The translations under genes were made by a program, and so were the position numbers. Positions 33,183-42,057 of a stretch of 64,000 nucleotides of DNA are shown here, piece after piece (positions within the stretch are counted from its first letter, which is position 1; each line of letters begins with the position of its first letter). Under the pieces are notes generated by a model. That model was not told the DNA's origin. It did no database searches and saw only the letters and a list, made by a program, of their open reading frames with translations. Source of the stretch: Arthrobacter sp. 131MFCol6.1 (lineage in GTDB: Bacteria > Actinomycetota > Actinomycetes > Actinomycetales > Micrococcaceae); contig NZ_KB895542.1 in NCBI RefSeq assembly GCF_000374925.1, positions 1-64,000 of the forward strand, read 5' to 3'.

Positions 33183-34568
33183 ATGAAGTACGCCCAGTCC
33201 GTCCTGGACCTCATTGGCCATACGCCGCTCGTCAAACTCAACCACGTGACCGATGGCATCGCAGCCACGGTCCTGGTGAAGCTCGAATACCTGAACCCCG
33301 GCGGTTCGATCAAGGACCGCATTGCGGTCAAGATGATCGAGGAGGCCGAACGAACGGGCCAGCTCCTGCCCGGCGGCACGATCGTGGAGCCCACCTCGGG
33401 CAACACCGGCGTCGGTTTGGCGCTCGTGGCGCAGCAGAAGGGCTACCGCTGCATCTTCGTCGTGCCGGACAAGGTCGGCGAGGACAAGAGGGCGGTGCTC
33501 CAGGCCTACGGCGCGGAAGTGGTGGTCACGCCCACCGCCGTCCCGCCGGACAGCCCGCAAAGCTACTATGGCGTCTCCGACCGGCTCGTGACCGAAATCC
33601 CGGGGGCCTACAAGCCGGACCAGTTCTCCAACCCCGCCGCCCCGGCCAGCCACTACGAAACCACCGGCCCTGAGATCTGGCACGACACCGACGGCCGCAT
33701 CACGCACTGTGTGATCGGCGCCGGGACCGGCGGCACGATCACCGGCACCGGCCGGTACCTCAAGGAAGTCTCCGCCGGGCGGACCGGGGCCGAGGGCGGC
33801 GTCGTGAAGATCATCGGCGCGGATCCCGCCGGCTCTGTGTACTCCGGCGGCACGGGACGCCCGTACTTTGTCGAGGGCGTCGGGGAGGACATGTGGCCGG
33901 CCAACTATGACAAGTCCGTCCCGGACGACGTCATTGCCGTCAGCGACGCTGACTCCTTCGCCATGACGCGCCGGCTGGCGCGCGAGGAAGGCCTGCTGGT
34001 GGGCGGTTCCTCGGGCATGGCCGTCGTGGCCGCCATGGAGGTCGCCAAGGACCTGCCGGCCGACGCCGTCGTCGTGGTCATCCTGCCGGACTCCGGCCGC
34101 GGCTACCTGGCGAAGATCTTCAACGACCAGTGGATGCGCTCCTACGGCTTCCTGGCCGGCGGGGACGAAGCGTCGGTGGGCGAGATCCTCAAGGCCAAGA
34201 CCGGTGAACTCCCGGACCTCGTGCACATCCACCCGAACGAGTCCGTCCGCGATGTCATCAACATCATGAACGAGTACGGCGTCTCGCACATCCCCGTCCT
34301 GTCGCAGGAACCGCCCGTCGTCATGGGCGAGGTGCTGGGCGCCGTGGACGAGCGCACCCTCACGGCCAAGCTCTTCCGCGGCGAGGCCAAACTCTCGGAC
34401 AAGATTTCCGAACACATGGAGGCCCGGCTCCCCGTGATCGGCTCGCTCGAATCGATCTCGACCGCCCGCGAACTCCTCTCCGATGCCGACACCCTCATGG
34501 TGACGTTTGTCGGCGCTCCGGTGGGGATCCTTACCCGCCACGACCTCCTCGCGTACCTCAGCAACTGA
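33183..34568 (+). CDS. cbs: Cystathionine beta-synthase
   Basis: PLP enzyme condensing serine and homocysteine to cystathionine, 461 residues. The PLP lysine is K44 in NPGGSIKDR, the phosphate/substrate loop is EPTSGNTGVGLA, and the glycine-rich phosphate cup is GAGTGGTITGTGRYLK. Two C-terminal CBS domains follow residue 335 (VHIHPNESVRDVINIM and ISEHMEARLPVIGS), which distinguishes it from plain cysteine synthase. Seventeen bases separate it from the cystathionine gamma-synthase gene, giving a transsulfuration operon. No SAM riboswitch is visible upstream. Confidence 0.94.
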   Translation: MKYAQSVLDLIGHTPLVKLNHVTDGIAATVLVKLEYLNPGGSIKDRIAVKMIEEAERTGQLLPGGTIVEPTSGNTGVGLALVAQQKGYRCIFVVPDKVGEDKRAVLQAYGAEVVVTPTAVPPDSPQSYYGVSDRLVTEIPGAYKPDQFSNPAAPASHYETTGPEIWHDTDGRITHCVIGAGTGGTITGTGRYLKEVSAGRTGAEGGVVKIIGADPAGSVYSGGTGRPYFVEGVGEDMWPANYDKSVPDDVIAVSDADSFAMTRRLAREEGLLVGGSSGMAVVAAMEVAKDLPADAVVVVILPDSGRGYLAKIFNDQWMRSYGFLAGGDEASVGEILKAKTGELPDLVHIHPNESVRDVINIMNEYGVSHIPVLSQEPPVVMGEVLGAVDERTLTAKLFRGEAKLSDKISEHMEARLPVIGSLESISTARELLSDADTLMVTFVGAPVGILTRHDLLAYLSN

Positions 34569-34585
34569 CCAGTTCAAGGAGTCCC

Positions 34586-35794
34586 ATGTCTGTGCCTGAA
34601 AGCCCGTCCTCGAAAAACCAGGGTTTCAACACCCGCGCCATCCACGCCGGCCAGGCGTTTGAGCCCCGCACCGGGGCGGTGGTGCCCCCCGTGCACTTCT
34701 CCTCGACCTATGCCCAGGACGGCATCGGCGGGCTGCGGGCCGGTTACGAATACGGCCGGGGCACCAACCCCACCCGTGACTCGCTGCAGGAGCAGCTGGC
34801 GGCCCTGGAAGGCGGGAGCGCCGCGTTCTCCTTTGGCTCCGGCCTGGCCGCCGAGGACTCGATGATCCGCGCCCTCACCCGCCCCGGTGACCACATTGTG
34901 CTCGGCAACGACGCCTACGGCGGCACGTACCGGCTCATCAGCCGGGTCCTGGGGGAGTGGGGCATCGGTAACACCCCGGTGGACATGTCCGACCTCGACG
35001 CCGTCGCAGCCGCCGTCGCGGCAGGCGGCAGCGCCGACGGCGGCGGCAAGACCCGCCTGGTGTGGGTGGAGACCCCGTCGAACCCGATGATGAAGATCAC
35101 CGACATCGAGGCGCTCGCGAAGGTGGCGCACGACGCCGGCGCGCTCCTCGTGGTGGACAACACCTTCGCCTCCCCGTACCTGCAGACCCCGCTCGCCCTC
35201 GGCGCCGATGTGGTGGTGCATTCCACCACCAAGTACATCGGAGGCCACTCCGACGTCGTCGGCGGCGCGATCGTGGTCAACGACCCGGACCTCGCGGAGA
35301 AGATCGGCTTCGTACAGTTCGCCGTCGGCGCCGTGTCCGGGCCGATGGACGCCTTCCTCACCACCCGCGGCCTGAAGACCCTCGGGGTGCGCATGGACCG
35401 GCACAGCGACAACGCCCAGGCCGTGGCCGAATGGCTGCTGCAGCGCCCCGAGGTCGAGGCCGTGCTCTACCCGGGCCTGCCCTCCCACCCGGGCCACGAG
35501 CTGGCCAGGAAGCAGATGAAGAAGTTCGGCGGCATGATCTCCGTGCAGTTCAAGGGCGGCGAGGCCGCGGCGCGCAAGGTGGCCGAGTCGACCTCCGTGT
35601 TCACCTTGGCCGAGTCCCTGGGCGGGATCGAATCGCTGATGAACTACCCGTCCGAAATGACCCACGCCTCGGTCAAGGGCACCGAACTGGCGGTCCCGGT
35701 CAACCTGATCCGGCTCTCGTGCGGCATCGAGGACGTGGAGGACCTGATCGCCGACCTCGACGCCGCGATCTCCTCCCTGGCCTCCGGCAGCTAG
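34586..35794 (+). CDS. metB: Cystathionine gamma-synthase/lyase
   Basis: 402-residue Cys/Met metabolism PLP enzyme. The internal aldimine lysine is K216 in HSTTKYIGGHSDVVGG; GAAFSFGSGLAAEDS-type substrate loop and YEYGRGTNPTRDSLQ are typical of MetB/CGL. Sequence alone does not decide between gamma-synthase (forward) and gamma-lyase (reverse); pairing with cystathionine beta-synthase suggests at least some reverse transsulfuration toward cysteine. AAGGAG precedes the ATG. Confidence 0.93.
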   Translation: MSVPESPSSKNQGFNTRAIHAGQAFEPRTGAVVPPVHFSSTYAQDGIGGLRAGYEYGRGTNPTRDSLQEQLAALEGGSAAFSFGSGLAAEDSMIRALTRPGDHIVLGNDAYGGTYRLISRVLGEWGIGNTPVDMSDLDAVAAAVAAGGSADGGGKTRLVWVETPSNPMMKITDIEALAKVAHDAGALLVVDNTFASPYLQTPLALGADVVVHSTTKYIGGHSDVVGGAIVVNDPDLAEKIGFVQFAVGAVSGPMDAFLTTRGLKTLGVRMDRHSDNAQAVAEWLLQRPEVEAVLYPGLPSHPGHELARKQMKKFGGMISVQFKGGEAAARKVAESTSVFTLAESLGGIESLMNYPSEMTHASVKGTELAVPVNLIRLSCGIEDVEDLIADLDAAISSLASGS

Positions 35795-35844
35795 CTGCAC
35801 CCGCAGCTGATGCGCAGCTGACCTGGCGCCCGCATCCTTCCGCC

Positions 35845-35887
35845 GGCCCACCCTAGCTTTCTCTAAGAGAGTCAGCTAGGGTGGGCC
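35845..35887. promoter_or_regulatory. HxlR operator: 14-bp perfect palindrome over -10 and start
   Basis: GGCCCACCCTAGCT (35845-35858) is exactly complementary to AGCTAGGGTGGGCC (35874-35887), spacer 15. The right arm contains TAGGGT (35877-35882), a -10 hexamer 7 bases before the ATG at 35890. A protein bound here would block transcription of the HxlR-MFS operon. Confidence 0.75.
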
Positions 35888-35889
35888 GC

Positions 35890-36411
35890 ATGGCACTTCG
35901 ATCAGACTGGTCCCAGCGGACCTGCAGCATGGCCCGCGGCCTCGACATCCTGGGCGATCCCTGGAGCGTGCTCGTCCTGCGCGAGGTGTTCTTCGGCAAC
36001 GGCCGCTTCGAGGCCATGAAGGCCCGGCTGGGGGCGGCGGATTCCGTGCTCACCAAGCGGCTCGCCGGGCTCGTCGCCGCCGGGCTGCTCACCCGGCGGC
36101 CCTACGACGACGGCGGCCGCACCCGCCAGGAATACGTCCTCACCGCCATGGGCGAAGACGCCCTGCCGGTGCTTAACGCCGTCGTGATCTGGGCCGAAAA
36201 GCATCTCCCGGCCCCGTCCGGGCAGGCCCACATGTTCGTCATCCACAGCGGCTGCGGGGAGAGGACCTCCTCGGCTGACACGTGCACGGCCTGCGGGGAA
36301 CCGCTGACGGCCGCCAACACGAGCTGGCACAGCCTTTCCCGCACCACGGACCCCGTGCCGCTGGCCTCGGCCGGCACCGGGACCCCTGTCCAGAACGGAA
36401 CCGCCGCATGA
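35890..36411 (+). CDS. HxlR-family transcriptional regulator
   Basis: 173-residue regulator with an HxlR winged helix in its first 100 residues: CSMARGLDILGDPWSVLVLREVFFGNGRFEAMKARLGAADSVLTKRLAGLVAAGLL, where the Cys near residue 10 occupies the redox-sensing position seen in HypR-type HxlR proteins. The C-terminal extension has HSGCGE...CTACGEPL, a possible zinc ribbon. ATG at 35890 is preferred to GTG at 35881 because the TAGGGT hexamer lies 7 bases before it. Its stop overlaps the MFS start (ATGA). Autoregulation through the palindrome over the promoter is likely. Confidence 0.9.
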   Translation: MALRSDWSQRTCSMARGLDILGDPWSVLVLREVFFGNGRFEAMKARLGAADSVLTKRLAGLVAAGLLTRRPYDDGGRTRQEYVLTAMGEDALPVLNAVVIWAEKHLPAPSGQAHMFVIHSGCGERTSSADTCTACGEPLTAANTSWHSLSRTTDPVPLASAGTGTPVQNGTAA

Positions 36412-37769
36412 GTGCCCCCGAAACCACCCTGACCCCGGCGCCGGTCCGCCGCCGCATCCACCCAGCATGGATCGTTGCCGCCGTGGCTTTCCTCGCGCTC
36501 GTCGGCGCGGCAGGGTTCCGGGCAGCCCCGGGTGTGCTGATGGTGCCGCTGCAGAACGAGTTCGGCTGGTCCACCACCGTGCTCTCCGCCGCGGTCAGCA
36601 TCAACCTGGTGCTTTTCGGGCTCACGGCGCCGTTCGCGGCAGCGCTCATGGAACGCTTCGGCATCCGCGCCGTCACGGCCGTGGCCCTGGTGCTGATCGG
36701 CGCCGGCAGCGCGCTGACAGTGCTCGTGACCCAGTCCTGGCAGATCCTGCTGACGTGGGGGCTGCTGATCGGGCTCGGCACCGGGTCCATGGCGCTGGTC
36801 TTCGCCGCGACCATCGCCAACACCTGGTTCGCCAAGAGCCGCGGCCTGGTAATCGGCATCCTCACCGCCGGCAGCGCCGCCGGACAGCTTGTGTTCCTGC
36901 CCTTTATCGCGGCCCTGGCCCAGGACCCGGGCTGGCGGCAGGCTTCGCTCCTCATCGGTGCCGGCGCGCTGGCCGTGGTGCCGCTGGTGCTGATGTTCCT
37001 GAAGAACTCCCCGGCCGAGGTTGGCGTGCTGCCCTACGGGGCGACGCCGCCGGCCGCCGACCCGAACGCCGCCAAGGAGTCCAGCGGGCCCGAACCGACG
37101 GGACCGGCCGCCGGGCAGGACGCGCAGGAGCCCCGCCGGAACGCCGCGGTCCGTGCCCTGCAGGTCCTCAAACGGGCCAGCAAAGTGCGTACCTTCTGGG
37201 CCCTGGTGGCCGGCTTCGCGATCTGCGGCGCGACGACCAACGGGCTGATCGGCACCCACTTCATCCCCTCCGCCCACGACCACGGCATGCCCGAAACCAC
37301 CGCGGCGGGCCTGCTCGCCGTCGTCGGCCTCTTCGACATCATCGGCACCATCGCCTCCGGGTGGCTGACGGACCGCTTCAACCCCCGGATCCTGCTTGCC
37401 GTGTACTACCAGTTCCGCGGGATCGGGCTGCTGGTCCTGCCGCTGCTGCTCAGCGCCACCGTCCAGCCCAGCATGATTGTGTTCGTGGTCATCTACGGCC
37501 TGGACTGGGTCGCCACGGTCCCGCCGACCGCCGCGATCTGCCGCCAGGTGTTCGGTGCCGACGGGAGCGTCGTGTTCGGCTGGGTGTTCGCTGCCCACCA
37601 GCTCGGCGCGGCCGCCGCGGCCCTGGCGGCCGGGGCGGTCCGGGACGCCACCGGCCAGTACACGTATGCCTGGTTTGCCGCCGCTGCCATGTGTACCATC
37701 GCCGCCGTCATCAGCGCCACCATCCGCAAGGACGCCCGGAAGCCGGAGTCCGTCCCGGTTCCGGCGTAG
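36408..37769 (+). CDS. MFS transporter co-transcribed with HxlR
   Basis: 453-residue major facilitator with about 12 hydrophobic segments, resembling the OFA/monocarboxylate-like group. The A-loop appears as ALMERFGIRAVTAVALV near residue 82 and GWLTDRFNPRILLAVYY in the second half. A Pro/Ala-rich cytoplasmic loop separates the halves (about residues 205-245). Overlap with the HxlR gene by four bases means the two are made together, the usual layout for a regulator-controlled efflux or uptake system. Substrate unknown. Confidence 0.88.
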   Translation: MSAPETTLTPAPVRRRIHPAWIVAAVAFLALVGAAGFRAAPGVLMVPLQNEFGWSTTVLSAAVSINLVLFGLTAPFAAALMERFGIRAVTAVALVLIGAGSALTVLVTQSWQILLTWGLLIGLGTGSMALVFAATIANTWFAKSRGLVIGILTAGSAAGQLVFLPFIAALAQDPGWRQASLLIGAGALAVVPLVLMFLKNSPAEVGVLPYGATPPAADPNAAKESSGPEPTGPAAGQDAQEPRRNAAVRALQVLKRASKVRTFWALVAGFAICGATTNGLIGTHFIPSAHDHGMPETTAAGLLAVVGLFDIIGTIASGWLTDRFNPRILLAVYYQFRGIGLLVLPLLLSATVQPSMIVFVVIYGLDWVATVPPTAAICRQVFGADGSVVFGWVFAAHQLGAAAAALAAGAVRDATGQYTYAWFAAAAMCTIAAVISATIRKDARKPESVPVPA

Positions 37770-37871
37770 CTGTTCTGTAGACTGACCCGACAGCGAGGGC
37801 GCGTTTGCGCCGCCCTGGACGGAACCGACCAAACGGCCAGCGTCTACATCAGCAGCCCGATGGGGGAATTC

Positions 37872-39236
37872 ATGTCAGTGCCCGCTTCAGACCACCGCCC
37901 GGCGCGGCACTCACCCGTCGTGCACCTGTTACGGCTCTCCGTCATCCTGGCCATCGCCGCGGTGGGGTACTTCATCTGGATCTCGCTCGGAGTCTGGGGC
38001 AAGCACGGCCTGGACTTCAGCGTCTACTGGTACGGCGGCAAAATCCTCAACGACGCCGGCGCGGCACCCTCAGCCCTATATGCGGGCAACGTGGACTGGG
38101 CCGGCGGACCGACGCTGATGTTTACCTACCCGCCATTCGCCGCCATCCTCTTCGGCCTTTTGGCCCGGCTGCCCCTGGCGGCGGCGCTGACCCTGTTCAA
38201 CGCCGCCGGCGCCGGCGTGGCGGTCCTGGCCGCGGTCCGTACGGTCCGGTACTGGAACGCTAAAGCCTCCTGGCGCGACACCTTCCGGGCTCCGGGCAAC
38301 GGATGGGCCGCCGCCGTCCTGGTCCTGGCGGTCCTGAACCTGGGACCCTGGCGCGAGACCCTGGTGTTCGGTCAAATCAACGCCCTGCTGATGGGCCTGA
38401 TCGCCGTGGACCTGCTGGCCCGCAACCGGCGCTGGGCCCGCGGTTTCCCCGGCAGCGGCTTCCTGGTGGGCGTCGCGGCCGGCATCAAGCTGACGCCCCT
38501 GGTGTTCGGGCTCTACTACCTGGTCCGCAAGGACTGGCGCGGGCTGGGCAATATGGCCGCCGGCTTCTCCGCCACCGTGGTGGCCGGCTGGCTGCTCCGG
38601 CCCGCCGAATCCCTGCAGTTCTGGCTCCAGATGCTGCCGGACACCTCCCGGATGGGCGGAGCGGGCTATGTGGACAACCTGTCCATTAAGGGCGCCCTGC
38701 TGCACTTCGGGGTCCCGGAAGCACACGTCACCGTGCCATGGCTGCTGCTGAGCCTGGCGGTTGTGGCCGTGGGTGCCGCCGTGATCAAGGCCGCCAGCGA
38801 TCAGGGCGCCCGCGTCGTGGCCGTATCGGCGACGGCGCTCACCATGCTGCTGATCAGCCCGGTTTCGTGGTCCCACCACTGGGTGTGGGTCGCGGCGGTC
38901 TTTCCGGCTTTCGCCTGGACCCTGCGGGAAGCTCCGCGCCGGTACGTCGGGATGCGCTGGACCATGGGAGGCGTGCTGGGCCTGTCGATCCTCGTGTTCC
39001 TGTTCTCGCCCAAGACCATCGGCACGGCCCTCGGCGCCGAAAACCTCGACATCCAGACGCCCGGGATGTGGATCATGGCCTCCAGCGCCGGCGTCTTCTG
39101 CGCCCTGGCCCTGCTGGTGTGCTGGCTTGTGGCCCTCCGGCGGGACCCGCTGGGACCGGAGACCGACCTTGCCCCCGAACCGGTTGCTGAACGCGACGTC
39201 CGGGCCGCCGTCCCCACTTCCCCAGTCTCCTCGTAG
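37872..39236 (+). CDS. GT87 (DUF2029) polyprenol-phosphate mannosyltransferase-like protein
   Basis: 454-residue polytopic membrane protein of the GT-C glycosyltransferase family 87. About ten hydrophobic segments, an early DFSVYWYGGKIL loop with the conserved Asp, YPPFAAILFG and GVAAGIKLTPLVFGLYYL are hallmarks of the mycobacterial PimE-like group. Acts outside the membrane on lipid-linked sugar donors to extend mannolipids or glycans. ATG at 37872 has GGGGGAA upstream. C-terminal tail is soluble. Stands alone. Confidence 0.87.
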   Translation: MSVPASDHRPARHSPVVHLLRLSVILAIAAVGYFIWISLGVWGKHGLDFSVYWYGGKILNDAGAAPSALYAGNVDWAGGPTLMFTYPPFAAILFGLLARLPLAAALTLFNAAGAGVAVLAAVRTVRYWNAKASWRDTFRAPGNGWAAAVLVLAVLNLGPWRETLVFGQINALLMGLIAVDLLARNRRWARGFPGSGFLVGVAAGIKLTPLVFGLYYLVRKDWRGLGNMAAGFSATVVAGWLLRPAESLQFWLQMLPDTSRMGGAGYVDNLSIKGALLHFGVPEAHVTVPWLLLSLAVVAVGAAVIKAASDQGARVVAVSATALTMLLISPVSWSHHWVWVAAVFPAFAWTLREAPRRYVGMRWTMGGVLGLSILVFLFSPKTIGTALGAENLDIQTPGMWIMASSAGVFCALALLVCWLVALRRDPLGPETDLAPEPVAERDVRAAVPTSPVSS

Positions 39237-39288
39237 GCGCCGCGCTTAGTAGGCCGCGCTGAGTACACGCCACGCCGGCTGCCGCCGC

Positions 39289-39294
39289 TAGGCT
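39289..39294 (+). promoter_or_regulatory. -10 hexamer TAGGCT for the SDR gene
   Basis: TAGGCT ends 7 bases before the ATG at 39302; leaderless start likely. Confidence 0.55.
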
Positions 39295-39301
39295 GTTCGG
39301 C

Positions 39302-40063
39302 ATGAGCTCCCCTGACGCACGTAAGACGGCCCTGGTCACCGGGGTCGGCCGCCTTGCCGGAATCGGCGCAGGCATCGCGCGCCGCCTCGCTGCGGACGGC
39401 TGGGACCTCGTGCTGACGTACTGGCAGGACTACGACGCCCGGATGCCGTGGGGAGTCCAGCCGGACGACGTCGAACGCCTCGCCGCCGAGCTCCAGGCGA
39501 CCGGCGCCGCCGTCGTGGCTCTGCCGGCGGATTTCCAGGACCCGCGCGCCGTGGACCGGCTGATGTCCGCTGCCGCGGCGGAGGCCGGAACCCTGCAGGG
39601 ACTGGTGCTCAGCCACGCCGAATCCGTGGACACGTCCATCCTGGACACATCCTTGGAGAGCTTCGAGCGGCACTTTGCGGTCAACACCCGGGCCAGCTGG
39701 CAGTTGATTGCCGCATTCGCCCGGCAGGCCGGTCCCGACGGCGGGGCCATCGTGGCCCTGACCAGCGACCACACCGCCTTCAACCTGCCCTACGGGGCAT
39801 CAAAGGGCGCCCTGGACCGGATCGTGATTGCCGCCGCCCGGGAGCTCGGCCCGCTCGGGATCAGCGCCAACGTCCTGAACCCGGGACCGGTGGATACCGG
39901 TTGGATGGATGAGCCGCTCCGTGACGAACTGGCCCGGCGGCACCCTGGCGGCCGGCTGGGCACACCGGCGGACGTGGCCGGCACCGTCGCGTTCCTGCTC
40001 TCGCCCGAGGGCCGCTGGATGTCCGGGCAGCTGGTCAAAGCCGACGGCGGATTCTCCGCCTGA
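39302..40063 (+). CDS. Short-chain dehydrogenase/reductase
   Basis: 253-residue SDR oxidoreductase. The nucleotide-binding motif is TGVGRLAGIGAGIARRL near residue 14, longer than the classical TGxxxGIG. The catalytic pair is Y-x-x-x-K in LPYGASKGALDR near residue 162, with Ser in ALTSDHT. The C-terminus GRWMSGQLVKADGGFSA is classical. Resembles FabG-like or aminoglycoside-type SDRs of Gram-positives. Substrate unknown. Confidence 0.9.
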   Translation: MSSPDARKTALVTGVGRLAGIGAGIARRLAADGWDLVLTYWQDYDARMPWGVQPDDVERLAAELQATGAAVVALPADFQDPRAVDRLMSAAAAEAGTLQGLVLSHAESVDTSILDTSLESFERHFAVNTRASWQLIAAFARQAGPDGGAIVALTSDHTAFNLPYGASKGALDRIVIAAARELGPLGISANVLNPGPVDTGWMDEPLRDELARRHPGGRLGTPADVAGTVAFLLSPEGRWMSGQLVKADGGFSA

Positions 40064-40142
40064 GCCGCTGGGACCGCGGTGACGCTCTGATTCATGGAGC
40101 GTGTGTGGTGTTGGGACAGCGTCCCGTGGCGGCCGGATCCGG

Positions 40143-40625
40143 TCAGCCGGCGCTCAGCCGGGCGAGGGCTGTTGCCAGTTCCGTGGCGCCTCCCTGGAGG
40201 AGGCAGGCCGTCTCCCCTGCCCGGGCGTTGCGTCCGGACCGGAGGTCGGCATCAATGAGGTCGGCGATGAGTTCGAGCCGGCACGCACCGGCTTTGGATG
40301 CGGACCAGGACAGGCTTTGGGCGGCGAGGCGCGCGTCCTCCCAGTCCCCGACGGCCAAGGCCTGGTGGATCTTTTCGACCCGGTGGGGAAGCATGAGTTG
40401 GAATGTGCTGACGAAGTCGTGGAACCTCCAGGACTGGCGCGTCCCTGTGCTCTCCTGAAGTCGGTTGCGGTCCAGGACGAGTGCCGCGCTGATGCGGGCG
40501 CGGTACCGGCGGGGTCCCTGGCCAGCGGCGGAAATGTCCCGGTCGTTCACGTCCGCGCTGGCCGTGGCGTGACGTGCCGGAAGGAGCCGAAGCGTCCACG
40601 CGGCTGGCTTTGCATTGAGACTCAT
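40143..40625 (-). CDS. HPt-like protein lacking the phospho-accepting histidine
   Basis: 160-residue protein whose C-terminal 90 residues match a histidine phosphotransfer four-helix bundle: FVSTFQLMLPHRVEKIHQALAVGDWEDARLAAQSLSWSASKAGACRLELIADLID. In active HPt domains the signature reads H-x-L-K-x-x-[AS]-x-x-x-G-A; here it is Q103-S-L-S-W-S-A-S-K-A-G-A, so the phosphorylatable His is Gln (codon CAA) and the following Lys is Ser. It cannot relay phosphate by the normal route. No histidine kinase or response regulator is adjacent. The ATG has GGGGGA upstream. It may be a decoy or scaffold protein. Confidence 0.7.
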   Translation of the reverse strand: MSLNAKPAAWTLRLLPARHATASADVNDRDISAAGQGPRRYRARISAALVLDRNRLQESTGTRQSWRFHDFVSTFQLMLPHRVEKIHQALAVGDWEDARLAAQSLSWSASKAGACRLELIADLIDADLRSGRNARAGETACLLQGGATELATALARLSAG

Positions 40626-40836
40626 GATGTCCCCCTTTACTTGGCAGCCTGCCCGACCCGCCGGGCATTTGGCTGCCTCCGGTCCGGTGGCGATGGCACC
40701 ACTGTACGAATGCGCCCCAGGGAGAACACGAGTGCTGGCTACCCGAAAACCCGGCAGTCACCACTTGTTTCCCTTGCCTCATCCGTATCGCGCGACCGGT
40801 CGGACCAGGAAACACTGCCGTGGCACGCCCCCGGGC

Positions 40837-42045
40837 TTAGCGGAAGGCGGGGAGACCCGTAATGTGCTGGCCCAGGATCAGGGTGTGGACCTCGTCGGTG
40901 CCTTCGTAGGTGCGGACGGATTCCAGATTGGCGGCGTGCCGCAGCGGGGAATGGTCCAGCGTGATGCCGTTGCCGCCCAGAATGGTGCGCGCCTCCCGGG
41001 CAATGGCGAGCGCTTCCCGCACGTTGTTCAGCTTGCCGAGCGAGATCTGCTCCGGACGCAGCCTGCCGGCGTCCTTGAGCCGGCCCAGGTGCAGGGCCAG
41101 GAGCGTGCCCTTCTGGATCTCCAGGACCATGTTCACGAGTTTCTCCTGCGTCAGTTGGTACCCGGCCAGCGGCTTGCCGAACTGCAGCCGCTCCTGGGAG
41201 TAGGCCAGGGCAGCCTCGTAGGAATCCCGGGCGGCACCCATCGCACCCCACGCGATCCCGTACCGGGCCTCGTTGAGGCAGGAGAACGGGCCGCGCAGCC
41301 CGCGCGCCGCCGGCAGCAGCGCCTCCGGGCCCAGCCGGACGGCGTCGAACGTGATGTCGCACTGGATGGAGGCGCGCATCGAGAGCTTCTGACCGATCGG
41401 TGTCGCGGTGACGCCCGCGGTGCCGGCGGGGACGAGGAAGCCGCGCACGCCGTCGTCGGTCATGGCCCACACCACCAGCACGCCGGCCACGGAGGCGAGC
41501 CCGATCCAGCGTTTGGCGCCGTCCAGGATCCAGCCGGCGTCGTCGCCGGAGCCGTCGCGGCGGGCGAAGGTCTTCATCGAGGCAGGGTCCGAGCCGGCCG
41601 TGGGTTCGGTCAGGGCAAACGCGCCGATCAGCTCGCCGGCGGCCATCCGGGGGAGCCACTCCTGCTTTTGGTCCTCGGAACCCCACTTGTGGATGGCCGT
41701 CATGGCGAGGGAGCCCTGCACGGAGACGAACGTGCGGACGCCGGAATCGCCGGCCTCGAGTTCCATGGCCGCGAGGCCATATTCGACGGCGGAGCGGCCG
41801 GGGCAGCCGTAGCCCTCCAGGTGCATGCCGAGCACGCCGAGCTCGCCAAGTTCCGGGGCGAGCTCGAGGGGGAACACGGCGTCCTCGTACCAGCCGGCGA
41901 TACCCGGCCGGATCCGCTGGTTCGTGAAATCGCGGACGCGCTCGCGCACGGTGCGCTCCTCGGCGCTCAGCAGGGAATCGATGGCCAGGACATCGGAGAC
42001 GTCGGAAAGGTTGGCCTCAGTGCTCATGCCAGCTTCGTTGCTCAT
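40837..42045 (-). CDS. gcdH: Glutaryl-CoA dehydrogenase-like acyl-CoA dehydrogenase
   Basis: 402-residue FAD-dependent acyl-CoA dehydrogenase, closest to glutaryl-CoA dehydrogenase. FAD-binding FALTEPTAGSDPASM near residue 148, the RYGIAWGAMGAA segment near 268, and the catalytic Glu381 in RTYEGTDEVHTLILGQ are all in place. It would convert glutaryl-CoA to crotonyl-CoA in lysine/tryptophan degradation. Last gene of the minus-strand cluster after an amino acid permease, but a TAGGAT hexamer 6 bases before its ATG suggests an additional leaderless start. Confidence 0.88.
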   Translation of the reverse strand: MSNEAGMSTEANLSDVSDVLAIDSLLSAEERTVRERVRDFTNQRIRPGIAGWYEDAVFPLELAPELGELGVLGMHLEGYGCPGRSAVEYGLAAMELEAGDSGVRTFVSVQGSLAMTAIHKWGSEDQKQEWLPRMAAGELIGAFALTEPTAGSDPASMKTFARRDGSGDDAGWILDGAKRWIGLASVAGVLVVWAMTDDGVRGFLVPAGTAGVTATPIGQKLSMRASIQCDITFDAVRLGPEALLPAARGLRGPFSCLNEARYGIAWGAMGAARDSYEAALAYSQERLQFGKPLAGYQLTQEKLVNMVLEIQKGTLLALHLGRLKDAGRLRPEQISLGKLNNVREALAIAREARTILGGNGITLDHSPLRHAANLESVRTYEGTDEVHTLILGQHITGLPAFR

Positions 42046-42051
42046 GCCAGC

Positions 42052-42057
42052 ATCCTA
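42052..42057 (-). promoter_or_regulatory. -10 hexamer TAGGAT internal to the cluster, before gcdH
   Basis: Minus-strand TAGGAT overlaps the permease stop and lies 6 bases before the gcdH ATG at 42045. Confidence 0.5.

Noticed and set aside
33183..34568. Cysteine synthase instead of cystathionine beta-synthase
   Set aside because: The two C-terminal CBS domains and the adjacent cystathionine gamma-synthase gene favour cystathionine beta-synthase.
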